Below are positions 29,488-37,544 of a stretch of DNA of 43,548 nucleotides, one piece after another. Under the pieces are notes generated by a model, which was not told the DNA's origin, searched no databases, and saw only the letters and a program-made list of their open reading frames with translations. Location: positions 1 to 43,548 of the forward strand of contig JBCKVB010000008.1 of the NCBI GenBank assembly GCA_038924245.1, read 5' to 3'. The position numbers were made by a program, and so were the translations under genes. The DNA is from SURF-13 sp038924245. Its GTDB lineage: Bacteria > Pseudomonadota > Gammaproteobacteria > SURF-13. Numbering within the stretch: the stretch's first letter is position 1; each line of letters begins with the position of its first letter.

Positions 29488-29880
29488 TCAGCGTGTGGGA
29501 GTTTTCAGGAAGCTCAAGATGTCCTGTAGCTCGCTGCGCAGTTCGCGCAACAGCTCTCGATGGCTGTGCTCGCCGCTGTTTTTGGCGGCGCCTTTGGGTT
29601 CCGCGTGCGCGCCGTTGCCGGTCAATTTCTGGCGCGCGCCGCCGATGGTGAAGCCGTCATCGTAGAGCAGTGAGCGGATTTCGCGGATCAGGATCACGTC
29701 ATGGCGCTGGTAATAACGGCGGTTGCCGCGGCGTTTGATGGGTTTGAGTTGCGGAAACTCCTGTTCCCAGTAGCGCAGCACGTGCGGCTTGACGCCGCAC
29801 AATTCGCCCACCTCGCCGATGGTGAAGTAGCGCTTGCCGGGGATGGGCGGCAGTTCGTTGTTATTACTTGGTTCCAGCAT
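29488..29880 (-). CDS. MerR-family transcriptional regulator downstream of ihfA
   Basis: A 130-residue protein with an N-terminal MerR winged helix: YFTIGEVGELCGVKPHVLRYWEQEFPQLKPIKRRGNRRYYQRHDV, then a short helical C-terminal part (RELLRELRSELQDILSFL). It lacks metal-binding cysteines. A MerR-like gene directly after ihfA is common in gammaproteobacteria; its target is unknown. The start overlaps the ihfA stop by 17 bases. Confidence 0.88.
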   Translation of the reverse strand: MLEPSNNNELPPIPGKRYFTIGEVGELCGVKPHVLRYWEQEFPQLKPIKRRGNRRYYQRHDVILIREIRSLLYDDGFTIGGARQKLTGNGAHAEPKGAAKNSGEHSHRELLRELRSELQDILSFLKTPTR

Positions 29881-30163
29881 TGTATTTCTCGACGCGCGCC
29901 TTGAGTTTCTGCCCGGAACGGAATGTTACCACGCGCCGCGCGCTGATGGGGATTTCCTCGCCGGTTTTCGGGTTGCGTCCGGGGCGGGTGTTTTTCTTGC
30001 GCAGCACGAAGTTGCCGAAGCCGGAGATTTTCACCGTGGCGCCTGTTTCCAGCGCGGCGGAAAGCTCCTCGAAAAAGGTTTCCACGAGTTCCTTGGCCTC
30101 GCGTTTATTGAGGCCCAACTCCTCGAACAGCTTGGTGGCCATTTCAGCCTTGGTGATCGCCAT
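29864..30163 (-). CDS. ihfA: IhfA, integration host factor alpha subunit
   Basis: DNA-bending nucleoid protein, partner of IhfB. The 99 residues include the N-terminal helices (MAITKAEMATKLFEELGL), the beta-arm region GFGNFVLRKKNTRPGRNPKTGEE with the intercalating Pro in RPGRNPKTG, and the C-terminal FRSGQKLKARVE. It starts 11 bases after pheT, the usual arrangement. Confidence 0.96.
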   Translation of the reverse strand: MAITKAEMATKLFEELGLNKREAKELVETFFEELSAALETGATVKISGFGNFVLRKKNTRPGRNPKTGEEIPISARRVVTFRSGQKLKARVEKYNAGTK

Positions 30164-30174
30164 AGTGATTTTTA

Positions 30175-32601
30175 TTATTCCCGTAAGCTCGCGCCCAATT
30201 CATCGCGCAGTTTTTTTACGATGCCTTCCATGATGGCGTTCACGTCCTGATCGGTCAGGGTGCGTGCGGCATCTTGCAGGGTCAAACCCAGCGCGAGACT
30301 CTTCTTGCCTGGCTCGATACCTTTTCCCTTGTACACGTCAAACAGTTCTATATCCCGCAGCAGGGCGGGGCAGGCGCTCACAATACACTCGCGCACCGCT
30401 GCCGCGCTGACTTTTTGCTCCACCACAACGGCTAGGTCGCGCCGGATGAAGGGGAATTTTGACAGCCCCCCAAACCGCGCCAACCGGCCTTGTTCCAGGG
30501 CCGCCAAGCGCAACTCAAACACAAAGGCGCGCTGCTTTAACTCCAAAGCGCGCTGTACCTGGGGGTGCAGCGCGCCGATCCAGCCTACCGTGTCTCCATT
30601 CCGGCTCACCTGGGCCGACTGGCCCGGATGCAGCGCCGGATGCGCCCCGGCCTCGAAACGGAAGCCGTCACCACAGCCGGTCAGATTCAGCAGCGCTTCC
30701 ACGTCGCCCTTGAGATCGTAAAAATCCGCTTCCCGGCTCTCCAGCCCCCATTGGGGCGGGCAGGGGGCGCCTGTGACCACCCCGGCAATAAACTTTTCTT
30801 GAGTTATTTCATTGCCTTGAAGTACAAAGTTAACACCAGATTCAAAAAAGCGCAAGCGATTCTGTTGACGATTCTGGTTATAAATCAAGGTCTGGATCAG
30901 ACCGCACCAGAGGGTGGAGCGCATCACCGCCATATCACTGGACAGGGGGTTGGCAAGTTCCAGAGGAGTGTGGCCGGGATTTAGCTGGCGTTGCAGATCG
31001 GGGCTCACGAAACTATAGGTGATGACTTCCTGATAACCGCGGGCGATGAGCAGATCGTGCATGCGCGCCTGTGCAACCCGGCTCTCGGAAGGCGCGCGGG
31101 CGGTGAGGGTGGCCTGCGGAAGTTGCGCCGGGAGGCGCGCGTAGCCATGAATGCGCGCCAGCTCCTCGATCAGGTCCGCTTCGATGCCGATGTCAAAGCG
31201 ATGGCCGGGCGGCGTGACCAGCCAGCCGTCAACTTGCGGATTGACGTCCATCTCCAGCCCGCCCAATATTTCCGTGACTTGCTCGTGCGCCAGCGCCGTG
31301 CCCAGCACGCGCGCGATGCGCTCGCGCCGCAGCTTGATCGGAGCGTGCTTGGGCAGATGTTCCGCGTATACCGCCTCAGTCACCGGCCCCGCCTCGCCAC
31401 CGGCGATTTGCAGCAACAGGGCGGTGGCGCGCTCCATGGCGCGGCGTTGTAGGTGCGGGTCCACGCCGCGCTCGAAGCGATGCGAGGAGTCGCTGTGCAG
31501 GCCGAGCGCGCGCGCGCGCCGCGCGATGAGCGCGGGGCTGAAAAACGCGCTTTCCAGAAACACCGTGTCACTCTCCGGCCCGATGGCGGCCTCTTGCCCG
31601 CCCATGATGCCGGCGATGGCCTGCGCCTTTTCGCCGTCGGCGATGACCAGCGTCTCCGCATCCAGAATGACCTGCTGGCCGTCGAGCAGGGTGAGTTGCT
31701 CGCCCTGCCGCGCGCGCCGCACCACGATGCGCCCGTGCAGCTTGGCCAGATCGAACGCGTGCATGGGCTGGCCCCACTCCAGCATCACGTAATTGGTGAC
31801 ATCCACCACCGCGCTCACGCTACGCACGCCGCTGCGCCGCAGCCGCTCCTGCATCCACAGCGGCGCCTGGGCGCGCGGGCGCAGGCCGCGGATCACGCGC
31901 CCCAGGTAACGCGGGCAGTCGGCGGGGGCTTGCACCTCGACCTCGAAATGACTCTGGACGATGTTGAATACCGCCTTGGAGGGCGGGGCATGGATTTTTA
32001 AACGGTTTAACAGGGCGACTTCGCGCGCAATGCCCGCGATGCTCAGGCAATCACCACGATTGGGGGTCAGGCCGAGTTCGAAGATCGCATCGTCCAGCTT
32101 GAGATAGCTGAAAACGTCCGCGCCGGGCTTGGCTTCAGGAGGTAATTCCAGCAGTCCCTGCGCCGACGGCCATGGATGGCCTAGCGTCGCGGGAGACAGG
32201 ACGTCAGGAGCGACGTCGGCCATGCCCAGCTCCTGCGCCGAACACAACATGCCGTGCGATTCCACGCCGCGCAGCGTGGCGGGCTGGATGGTCTTGCCGC
32301 CGGCCAGAACGGCGCCGATGAGCGCAACCGGCACGCGCAGCCCGGCGCGCGTGTTGGCCGCGCCGGTGACGATGGTGACGGGCTGCTCGCGCCCCACGTT
32401 GACCGCGCACACCTTGAGCTTGTCCGCCTGCGGGTGCGGCTCGACCTTGAGCAAGGCGCCCACCACCACGCCGGAAAAGGGCGCGCACGCGGGTTGAATG
32501 GCATCCACTTCCAGCCCGGCCAGGGTCAACTGCTGGGCCAGTTCCGCGCGCGACAGCGCCGGGTTCACCCATTCACGCAACCATTGTTCGCTGAATTTCA
32601 T
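30175..32601 (-). CDS. pheT: PheT, phenylalanyl-tRNA synthetase beta subunit
   Basis: Beta subunit of the heterotetrameric enzyme, 808 residues, begins MKFSEQWLREWVNPAL. Domain order: tRNA-binding OB fold (about 40-150, VVGALLKVEPHPQADKLKVC), B3/B4 editing domain (about 210-390, HSDSSHRFERGVDP), B5 (about 400-475), the core catalytic-like module, and a C-terminal anticodon-binding FDX-ACB domain (LSKFPFIRRDLAVVV). It is separated from pheS by an 84-bp hairpin repeat, whereas the two genes are usually only a few bases apart. Confidence 0.96.
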   Translation of the reverse strand: MKFSEQWLREWVNPALSRAELAQQLTLAGLEVDAIQPACAPFSGVVVGALLKVEPHPQADKLKVCAVNVGREQPVTIVTGAANTRAGLRVPVALIGAVLAGGKTIQPATLRGVESHGMLCSAQELGMADVAPDVLSPATLGHPWPSAQGLLELPPEAKPGADVFSYLKLDDAIFELGLTPNRGDCLSIAGIAREVALLNRLKIHAPPSKAVFNIVQSHFEVEVQAPADCPRYLGRVIRGLRPRAQAPLWMQERLRRSGVRSVSAVVDVTNYVMLEWGQPMHAFDLAKLHGRIVVRRARQGEQLTLLDGQQVILDAETLVIADGEKAQAIAGIMGGQEAAIGPESDTVFLESAFFSPALIARRARALGLHSDSSHRFERGVDPHLQRRAMERATALLLQIAGGEAGPVTEAVYAEHLPKHAPIKLRRERIARVLGTALAHEQVTEILGGLEMDVNPQVDGWLVTPPGHRFDIGIEADLIEELARIHGYARLPAQLPQATLTARAPSESRVAQARMHDLLIARGYQEVITYSFVSPDLQRQLNPGHTPLELANPLSSDMAVMRSTLWCGLIQTLIYNQNRQQNRLRFFESGVNFVLQGNEITQEKFIAGVVTGAPCPPQWGLESREADFYDLKGDVEALLNLTGCGDGFRFEAGAHPALHPGQSAQVSRNGDTVGWIGALHPQVQRALELKQRAFVFELRLAALEQGRLARFGGLSKFPFIRRDLAVVVEQKVSAAAVRECIVSACPALLRDIELFDVYKGKGIEPGKKSLALGLTLQDAARTLTDQDVNAIMEGIVKKLRDELGASLRE

Positions 32602-32602
32602 A

Positions 32603-32701
32603 GAGACAGTTTCAAGTAGTAAGTAGCAAGTAGCAAGAAGGGTAAGCCGGTAGCGGTATTTTTCTTGCTACTTGCTACTCATTTTTTATTGGAACTGTCT
32701 C
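32603..32701. repeat. Simple-repeat hairpin between pheS and pheT
   Basis: Perfect 18-bp arms 32622-32639 (AGTAGCAAGTAGCAAGAA) and 32662-32679, loop of 22 bases. An outer inverted pair GAGACAGTT (32603-32611) / AACTGTCTC (32693-32701) is also present; the right one is inside the last codons of pheS. Read from the minus strand, the hairpin lies between the pheS stop and the pheT start and is likely to form in the mRNA. Confidence 0.75.
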
Positions 32702-33702
32702 AGAAAACGTAAATCGTTTTCAAAAAACAAGCGTAAATCATTCACGCCGTAACGCAGCATAGCGAGGCGCTCCACGCCCATGCCGAAGGCCAGGCCGGTG
32801 TAGTGTTCGCTGTCTATGCCCACGTGCGCGAACACGTTGGGGTGCACCATGCCGCAGCCCAGCACTTCGAGCCAGCCGGTTTCCTTGCACACACGGCAGC
32901 CTTGGCCCGCGCACATCACGCAACTGATGTCCACCTCCGCGGAAGGCTCGGTGAAGGGGAAATAAGAGGGACGAAAGCGCGTTTTCAAATCGCGTTCGAA
33001 AAAGTTTTGCAGGAAATCCGCGAGCAGGCCCTTGAGGTCAGCGAAGGTGACACGCTCGTCCACCATGAAGCCTTCCACTTGATGGAACATGGGAGTATGC
33101 GTGAGATCGGAGTCGCAGCGATACACGCGTCCGGGCGCGATCACGCGCAGCGGCGGCGGGCGGCTCTGCATGACGCGCACCTGCACCGGGGAGGTGTGGG
33201 TGCGCAGCAGGGTATTTTTGTTGAAGTAGAAGGTGTCATGCATGTCGCGCGCCGGGTGTCCGGCGGGGACGTTGAGCGCCTCGAAGTTGTGGTAATCGTC
33301 TTCCACTTCCGGGCCTTCGACGATTTCAAAGCCAAGCTGGGTGAAGATGTGTTCGATACGGCGCAGGGTGCGGCTGACCGGGTGCGCGCCGCCACTGTGC
33401 TGCCCGCGGCCGGGCAAGCTGACGTCGAGCGCTGCATCGCTCAGGGTGGCTTCCAGCTCCGTGATCTCAAGCGCGCCGCGCCGCACCTTGAGCGCCTGCT
33501 CGACGCCGTCTTTCGCCTGGTTGACGGCCTGGCCTATCTCGCGCCGCATTTCCGCGGGTAGCGAGCCAAGCTGCTTCAGGAATTCGGTGAGCAGGCCCTT
33601 CTTACCGAGATAGCGCACGCGCACCTTGTCCAGCGCGGCGCGGTCACGCGCCTGCAAGATTTCCCGGCGCGCCTCATTCACGGTGTCAGCAAGCTTTTGC
33701 AT
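32686..33702 (-). CDS. pheS: PheS, phenylalanyl-tRNA synthetase alpha subunit
   Basis: Catalytic class II subunit, 338 residues. It has an N-terminal coiled coil (about 1-90), then motif 2 (RVYRCDSDLTHTPMFHQVEG), the Phe-binding region (FTEPSAEVDISC..C..C..W) and motif 3 (GLAFGMGVERLAMLRYGV). It begins MQKLADTVNEARREIL. The 239-base gap to rplT holds a strong terminator hairpin. Confidence 0.96.
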   Translation of the reverse strand: MQKLADTVNEARREILQARDRAALDKVRVRYLGKKGLLTEFLKQLGSLPAEMRREIGQAVNQAKDGVEQALKVRRGALEITELEATLSDAALDVSLPGRGQHSGGAHPVSRTLRRIEHIFTQLGFEIVEGPEVEDDYHNFEALNVPAGHPARDMHDTFYFNKNTLLRTHTSPVQVRVMQSRPPPLRVIAPGRVYRCDSDLTHTPMFHQVEGFMVDERVTFADLKGLLADFLQNFFERDLKTRFRPSYFPFTEPSAEVDISCVMCAGQGCRVCKETGWLEVLGCGMVHPNVFAHVGIDSEHYTGLAFGMGVERLAMLRYGVNDLRLFFENDLRFLRQFQ

Positions 33703-33789
33703 GGTTGTTATTTCCTGTCGCTCTTACGCATCCATGCGTCCGCGACATTCGCAGAACCCTTCGCTACGCTCTTCCCTGTGCAGCACAAT

Positions 33790-33820
33790 AAAAAAGGGAA
33801 AGGTCTTGCGGCCTTTCCCT
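33790..33820 (-). terminator. Rho-independent terminator or attenuator between rplT and pheS
   Basis: On the minus strand AGGGAAAGG - CCGCAAGA - CCTTTCCCT followed by TTTTTAT. The 9-bp stem is perfect. In E. coli this position is the pheST attenuator with the Phe-rich leader pheM; here no Phe-rich leader peptide is visible, so it may simply reduce readthrough from the ribosomal genes. Two near-identical 20-base repeats (33829-33848, 33879-33898; core GTCGCTCCCGGC.TCCTGCC) lie just upstream. Confidence 0.75.
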
Positions 33821-33941
33821 CATTTTAGGTCGCTCCCGGCGTCCTGCCTCCCGCGACACTAGTGCGTCCCTGCACGTCGTCGCTCCCGGCATCCTGCCCC
33901 GGCTGGCCCAGGCTTTGCACGTTGGGCGTGCCGCGCACGCC

Positions 33942-34301
33942 TCAGTTCGGGGCTTGGCCCTTGGCCTTTTGCGCCAGCGCGGCAAAGGCCGCTTTATCGC
34001 TTACCGCGATGTCCGCCAGCACCTTGCGATCAATATTAATCATGGCATTGCGCAAGCCGTTCATCAGGCGGCTGTAGGACAGCCCGCATTCGCGCGCGGC
34101 GGCGTTGATGCGCACGATCCACAAGGCGCGGAACTGGCGCTTGCGCTGCTTGCGCCCGATATAGGCGTATTGTCCGGCCTTGATGACGGCCTGTTTGGCG
34201 ACGCGATAGATATTTTTGCGCGCGCCGTAATAACCCTTCGCCTGGGCGAGGACTTTTTTGTGGCGCGCACCAGCGGTGACGCCGCGTTTAACTCTTGGCA
34301 T
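33942..34301 (-). CDS. rplT: Ribosomal protein bL20
   Basis: A 119-residue basic large-subunit protein beginning MPRVKRGVTAGARHKKVLAQAKGY, with the conserved RKNIYRVAKQAV and WIVRINAAARECGLSYSRLM. In E. coli bL20 represses rpmI-rplT translation. It lies 9 bases after rpmI. Confidence 0.97.
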   Translation of the reverse strand: MPRVKRGVTAGARHKKVLAQAKGYYGARKNIYRVAKQAVIKAGQYAYIGRKQRKRQFRALWIVRINAAARECGLSYSRLMNGLRNAMINIDRKVLADIAVSDKAAFAALAQKAKGQAPN

Positions 34302-34310
34302 GACGACCTC

Positions 34311-34508
34311 TTAACTATAGGGCAATAAACGGCGCAAACCCGCGACGTCGGAATCATCCACCATGACGGTGCCGCCGAGCAGACGCTTGCGCTTGGCGTT
34401 CTTCTTAGTGAGGATGTGTCTGTGATGCGACTGGCGGTGCTTGAAGCCGCCCGAGGCCGTGCACTTGAAGCGCTTGGCCGCGCCGCTGTTGGTTTTCAGT
34501 TTTGGCAT
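34311..34508 (-). CDS. rpmI: Ribosomal protein bL35
   Basis: A 65-residue basic protein, begins MPKLKTNSGAAKRFKCTASG and contains RQSHHRHILTKKNAKRKRLL, the family signature. The gap to infC (159 bases) is filled by GC-rich inverted repeats, which may disturb the leader used for bL20 control. Confidence 0.97.
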   Translation of the reverse strand: MPKLKTNSGAAKRFKCTASGGFKHRQSHHRHILTKKNAKRKRLLGGTVMVDDSDVAGLRRLLPYS

Positions 34509-34544
34509 AACTTATCACTCTCTTATAAAGCTTATCTCAAAACT

Positions 34545-34643
34545 CCCCCTCCCTTGCAGGGAGGGGGCGAGGGGGAGGGTAGAGGGCTTAATCTATAAGC
34601 CTCTCACCCCCACCCTGGCCCTCCCCCTAAAGGGGGGGGATAT
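34545..34643. repeat. GC-rich inverted repeats between infC and rpmI
   Basis: CCCCCTCCC-TTGCA-GGGAGGGGG (34545-34567) is followed by a longer structure with GGGGGAGGGTAGAGGGCTTA pairing with TAAGCCTCTCACCCCC and a second CCCTCCCCC/AGGGGGGG pair to 34639. This type of repeat recurs at 27653-27790 and 37217-37241. It lies inside the ribosomal-protein operon. Confidence 0.6.
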
Positions 34644-34667
34644 AGTTGTAAATGCTGTCCGGACCGA

Positions 34668-35204
34668 TCAGGATGCGGCGCCGCGGCGCGCGGCTTTGGG
34701 TGCGATCACCATCACCATCTGTCTGCCTTCCATCTTTGGGAATTGCTCCACCGTGCCGACTTCCGCCAGATCGGTTTCAATCCGTTTCAGCAGATTGACT
34801 CCCAGTTGCTGATGCGCCATCTCGCGCCCGCGATAGCGCAGGGTGATCTTGGCCTTGTCTCCATCACTCAGAAAGCGCACCAGGTTGCGCAGCTTGACCT
34901 GATAGTCGCCTTCATCGGTGCCGGGGCGGAACTTGACTTCCTTGACCTGTATCTGCTTTTGCTTCTTCTTGGCCTGATGGCGTTTCTTGTTTTCCTCGAA
35001 CAGAAACTTGCCGAAATTCATGATGCGGCATACCGGCGGTTTGCTATTGGGTACGATCTCCACCAAATCCAGCTCGGCTTCCTCGGTCAGCCTTCTGGCT
35101 TCCTCAATAGGCACCACTCCAATCTGTTCACCATTGGCCCCGACTAGGCGCACCTCCGGGACGGTGATTGCATCATTGAGCCGGGTGTCTCTTTCAGCAG
35201 CGAT
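34668..35204 (-). CDS. infC: IF-3, translation initiation factor 3
   Basis: Binds the 30S subunit and checks start codon and initiator tRNA. Homology starts at IAAERDTRLNDAITVPEVRL, so the start is best placed at ATC 35204, with a strong GAGGAGGAAG eight bases upstream; this gives 178 residues. A rare start codon is a known hallmark of infC, where it lets IF-3 repress itself (E. coli uses ATT). The GTG at 35153 would remove the conserved N-terminus. Core motifs are FRPGTDEGDYQVKLRNLVRFL and MAHQQLG. It lies 16 bases after thrS. Confidence 0.92.
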   Translation of the reverse strand: MAAERDTRLNDAITVPEVRLVGANGEQIGVVPIEEARRLTEEAELDLVEIVPNSKPPVCRIMNFGKFLFEENKKRHQAKKKQKQIQVKEVKFRPGTDEGDYQVKLRNLVRFLSDGDKAKITLRYRGREMAHQQLGVNLLKRIETDLAEVGTVEQFPKMEGRQMVMVIAPKAARRGAAS

Positions 35205-35220
35205 AGGTACTTCCTCCTCG

Positions 35221-37146
35221 TTAAATCTCTAAAACAACATGGCCGCGGCGCGCGATTTCCATCTGGCTCCGCTTCAGGTGGGCCTCCAGTGTCATCGGCC
35301 CCAGGTCGTCGCCTTGTCGCGTGCGCACGGCCACGGTATGGCTTTCCACCTCGCGGTCGCCTACGACCAGGAGGTAGGGAACACGTTGCAGTGTATGCTC
35401 CCTAATTTTAAAGCCTATCTTCTCATTTCTCAAGTCTAATTTTACCCTGAGTCCATGTTTTTTCAGCATTTCCGCGCATTGCCGGGCATAATCGGCCTGA
35501 TTATCGGTGATATTCATCACCACCGCTTGCACCGGAGCGAGCCAGAGCGGGAAGGCCCCGGCGTATTCTTCGATCAGAATACCGATAAACCGCTCCAGCG
35601 AACCCATGATGGCGCGGTGCAGCATCACCGGCACCTGCTTGGAGCCGTCCTCGGCGATGTAGTGGGCGCCCAGGCGGCCGGGCATGGAGAAGTCCACTTG
35701 TATGGTACCGCACTGCCAGATGCGGCCGATGCTGTCCTTGAGCGAAAAATCGATCTTGGGGCCATAGAACGCGCCCTCGCCGGGTTGTAAATCCCACGGG
35801 AGCTGTTTGGCGTTAAGCGCCTGTTCCAGCGCATGCTCGGCCTTGTCCCAACCCTCGTCCGCACCGATGCGTTCCTGCGGGCGGGTGGAGAGCTTGTAGA
35901 TGATCTCCTTGAAGCCGAAGTCGGCGTAGACCTGATGCAGCAGGTCAATGAAGTTTGACACTTCCTGTTGCATCTGCGCCTCGGTGCAGAAGATGTGCGC
36001 GTCGTCCTGCACGAAGCTGCGCAGGCGCATCAGGCCGTGCAGCGCGCCGGACTGCTCGTTGCGGTGGCAGGAGCCGAACTCGGCCAGGCGTAGCGGCAGG
36101 TCGCGGTAGCTTTTCAGCCCCTGATTGTAGACCTGGATGTGGCACGGGCAGTTCATCGGCTTCACCGCGTACAGGCGCTTCTCCGACTCGGTGATGAACA
36201 TGTGTTCCTTGAACTTGTCCCAGTGGCCGGACTTTTCCCACAGGCTTCTGTCCACCACCTGCGGGGTGCGGATTTCCTGGTAACCGTGTTCGCGCCACAG
36301 CGCGGCCATGTACTGGGTGACCTCTTGATAGATACGCCAGCCGTTCTCGTGCCAGAACACCATGCCCGGCGCTTCTTCCTGAAAGTGAAACAGGCCGAGC
36401 TGTTTGGCGAGCTTGCGGTGGTCGCGTTTCTCCGCCTCCTCCAAACGATGCAGATAGGCCTTGAGGTCTTTTTCGTTGAGCCAGGCGGTGCCGTAGATGC
36501 GTTGCAGCATCTCATTCTTCGAGTCGCCGCGCCAATACGCGCCCGCGAGCTTGGTGAGCTTGAAGGCCTTGAGCTTGCCGGTGGATGGCACGTGCGGCCC
36601 GCGGCACAGGTCTGTGAATTCGCCTTGCTTATAGAGCGAGAGTTCCTCACCGGCGGGAATGTCCTCGATGATGCGCGCCTTGTATTCCTCGCCCATGGCG
36701 CGGAAGAATTTGACCGCCTGCTCGCGCGTCATGACGCTGCGCGCCACGGGGAAATCCTTGTCCGCCAACTCCTTCATGCGCGCCTCGATGGCGGTCAAAT
36801 CCTCCGGCGTGAAGTGGCGCTCGAAGGCGAAGTCATAATAAAAACCGTCTTCAATCACCGGGCCGATGGTGACCTGCGCCTGGGGGAACAGCTCCTTCAC
36901 CGCCTGCGCCAGCAGATGCGCGCTGGAGTGGCGGATCACCTCCAGCGCCTCCGGGCTTTTGTCGGTGACAATGGCGACACTCGCATCATGATCAAGCGTG
37001 TACGAAGTATCCACCAGCCTGCCGTCCACCTTGCCCGCGAGCGCGGCCTTGGCCAGCCCCGCCCCGATGGAGGCGGCGATGTCCTTGAGGGTGACGGATT
37101 GCGGATACTCGCGGCGGCTGCCGTCGGGGAGGGTGACTATGGGCAT
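35221..37146 (-). CDS. thrS: ThrRS, threonyl-tRNA synthetase
   Basis: Class II synthetase, 641 residues (642 in E. coli). Domain order: TGS (1-62, MPIVTLPDGSRREYP), editing domain (HSSAHLLAQAVKELFPQ and the HxxxH-type zinc site), catalytic core with the zinc cysteine in MNCPCHIQVYN, motif 2 (AEFGSCHRNEQSGALHGLMRLRSF), and the C-terminal anticodon-binding domain (WLAPVQAVVMNI). It heads the minus-strand translation operon. Confidence 0.97.
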   Translation of the reverse strand: MPIVTLPDGSRREYPQSVTLKDIAASIGAGLAKAALAGKVDGRLVDTSYTLDHDASVAIVTDKSPEALEVIRHSSAHLLAQAVKELFPQAQVTIGPVIEDGFYYDFAFERHFTPEDLTAIEARMKELADKDFPVARSVMTREQAVKFFRAMGEEYKARIIEDIPAGEELSLYKQGEFTDLCRGPHVPSTGKLKAFKLTKLAGAYWRGDSKNEMLQRIYGTAWLNEKDLKAYLHRLEEAEKRDHRKLAKQLGLFHFQEEAPGMVFWHENGWRIYQEVTQYMAALWREHGYQEIRTPQVVDRSLWEKSGHWDKFKEHMFITESEKRLYAVKPMNCPCHIQVYNQGLKSYRDLPLRLAEFGSCHRNEQSGALHGLMRLRSFVQDDAHIFCTEAQMQQEVSNFIDLLHQVYADFGFKEIIYKLSTRPQERIGADEGWDKAEHALEQALNAKQLPWDLQPGEGAFYGPKIDFSLKDSIGRIWQCGTIQVDFSMPGRLGAHYIAEDGSKQVPVMLHRAIMGSLERFIGILIEEYAGAFPLWLAPVQAVVMNITDNQADYARQCAEMLKKHGLRVKLDLRNEKIGFKIREHTLQRVPYLLVVGDREVESHTVAVRTRQGDDLGPMTLEAHLKRSQMEIARRGHVVLEI

Positions 37147-37216
37147 AGTGTATGTTCCTTATTTTCAGTGGCGACCCCTACCAAAGGCCGCGTGATTCCT
37201 CACCCTCACCCTCATT

Positions 37217-37241
37217 CCCTCTCCCCCGCAAGGGGAGAGGG
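37217..37241. repeat. CCCTCTCCCC / GGGGAGAGGG inverted repeat
   Basis: Perfect 10-bp arms with a 5-base loop between thrS and tRNA-Val, preceded by CCTCACCCTCACCCTCATT. Same repeat type as at 27653-27790 and 34545-34643. Confidence 0.6.
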
Positions 37242-37280
37242 AGGCGAGCCGGGCGCGCTTGCGCGCGATTTTGTTTACTC

Positions 37281-37355
37281 TGGTAGGCGCGAGTGGGATC
37301 GAACCACCGACCACTACCATGTCAAGGTAGTGCTCTACCACTGAGCTACGCGCCT
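37281..37355 (-). tRNA. tRNA-Val (GAC)
   Basis: A 75-nt cloverleaf: acceptor AGGCGCG/CGCGCCT, D arm GCTC-AGTGGTA-GAGC, anticodon arm CTACC-TTGACAT-GGTAG with anticodon GAC, T arm GGTGG-TTCGATC-CCACT, discriminator A and encoded CCA. It lies 134 bases upstream of thrS in the same direction. Confidence 0.95.
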
Positions 37356-37376
37356 GTAAATTTTAAAGTAAGGCGC

Positions 37377-37406
37377 ATTTTATCACGCCTGAGCGTAGTT
37401 TATGAA
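37377..37406 (-). promoter_or_regulatory. Possible promoter of tRNA-Val
   Basis: On the minus strand TTCATA, an 18-base spacer, then TAAAAT, ending 22 bases before the tRNA 5' end. Spacing is acceptable; the match to the consensus is moderate. Confidence 0.35.
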
Positions 37407-37544
37407 GGTGTTGTCAAACGGCCTTGCGTCTGGCCTGACACCAAGGAGTGTGTGCAAGGAAGCGTTGTTGGACGTGGCGGGATGTCAGGGATCGTCGTAC
37501 ACTGCGGTGGGCAGCATCAGCGGACCGAGACGATAACAAGATAG

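Noticed and set aside
32603..32701. GAGACAGTT outer repeats as terminal repeats of a miniature transposon between pheS and pheT
   Set aside because: The right copy is part of conserved pheS codons and no target-site duplication is visible. It is kept only as a nested inverted repeat.
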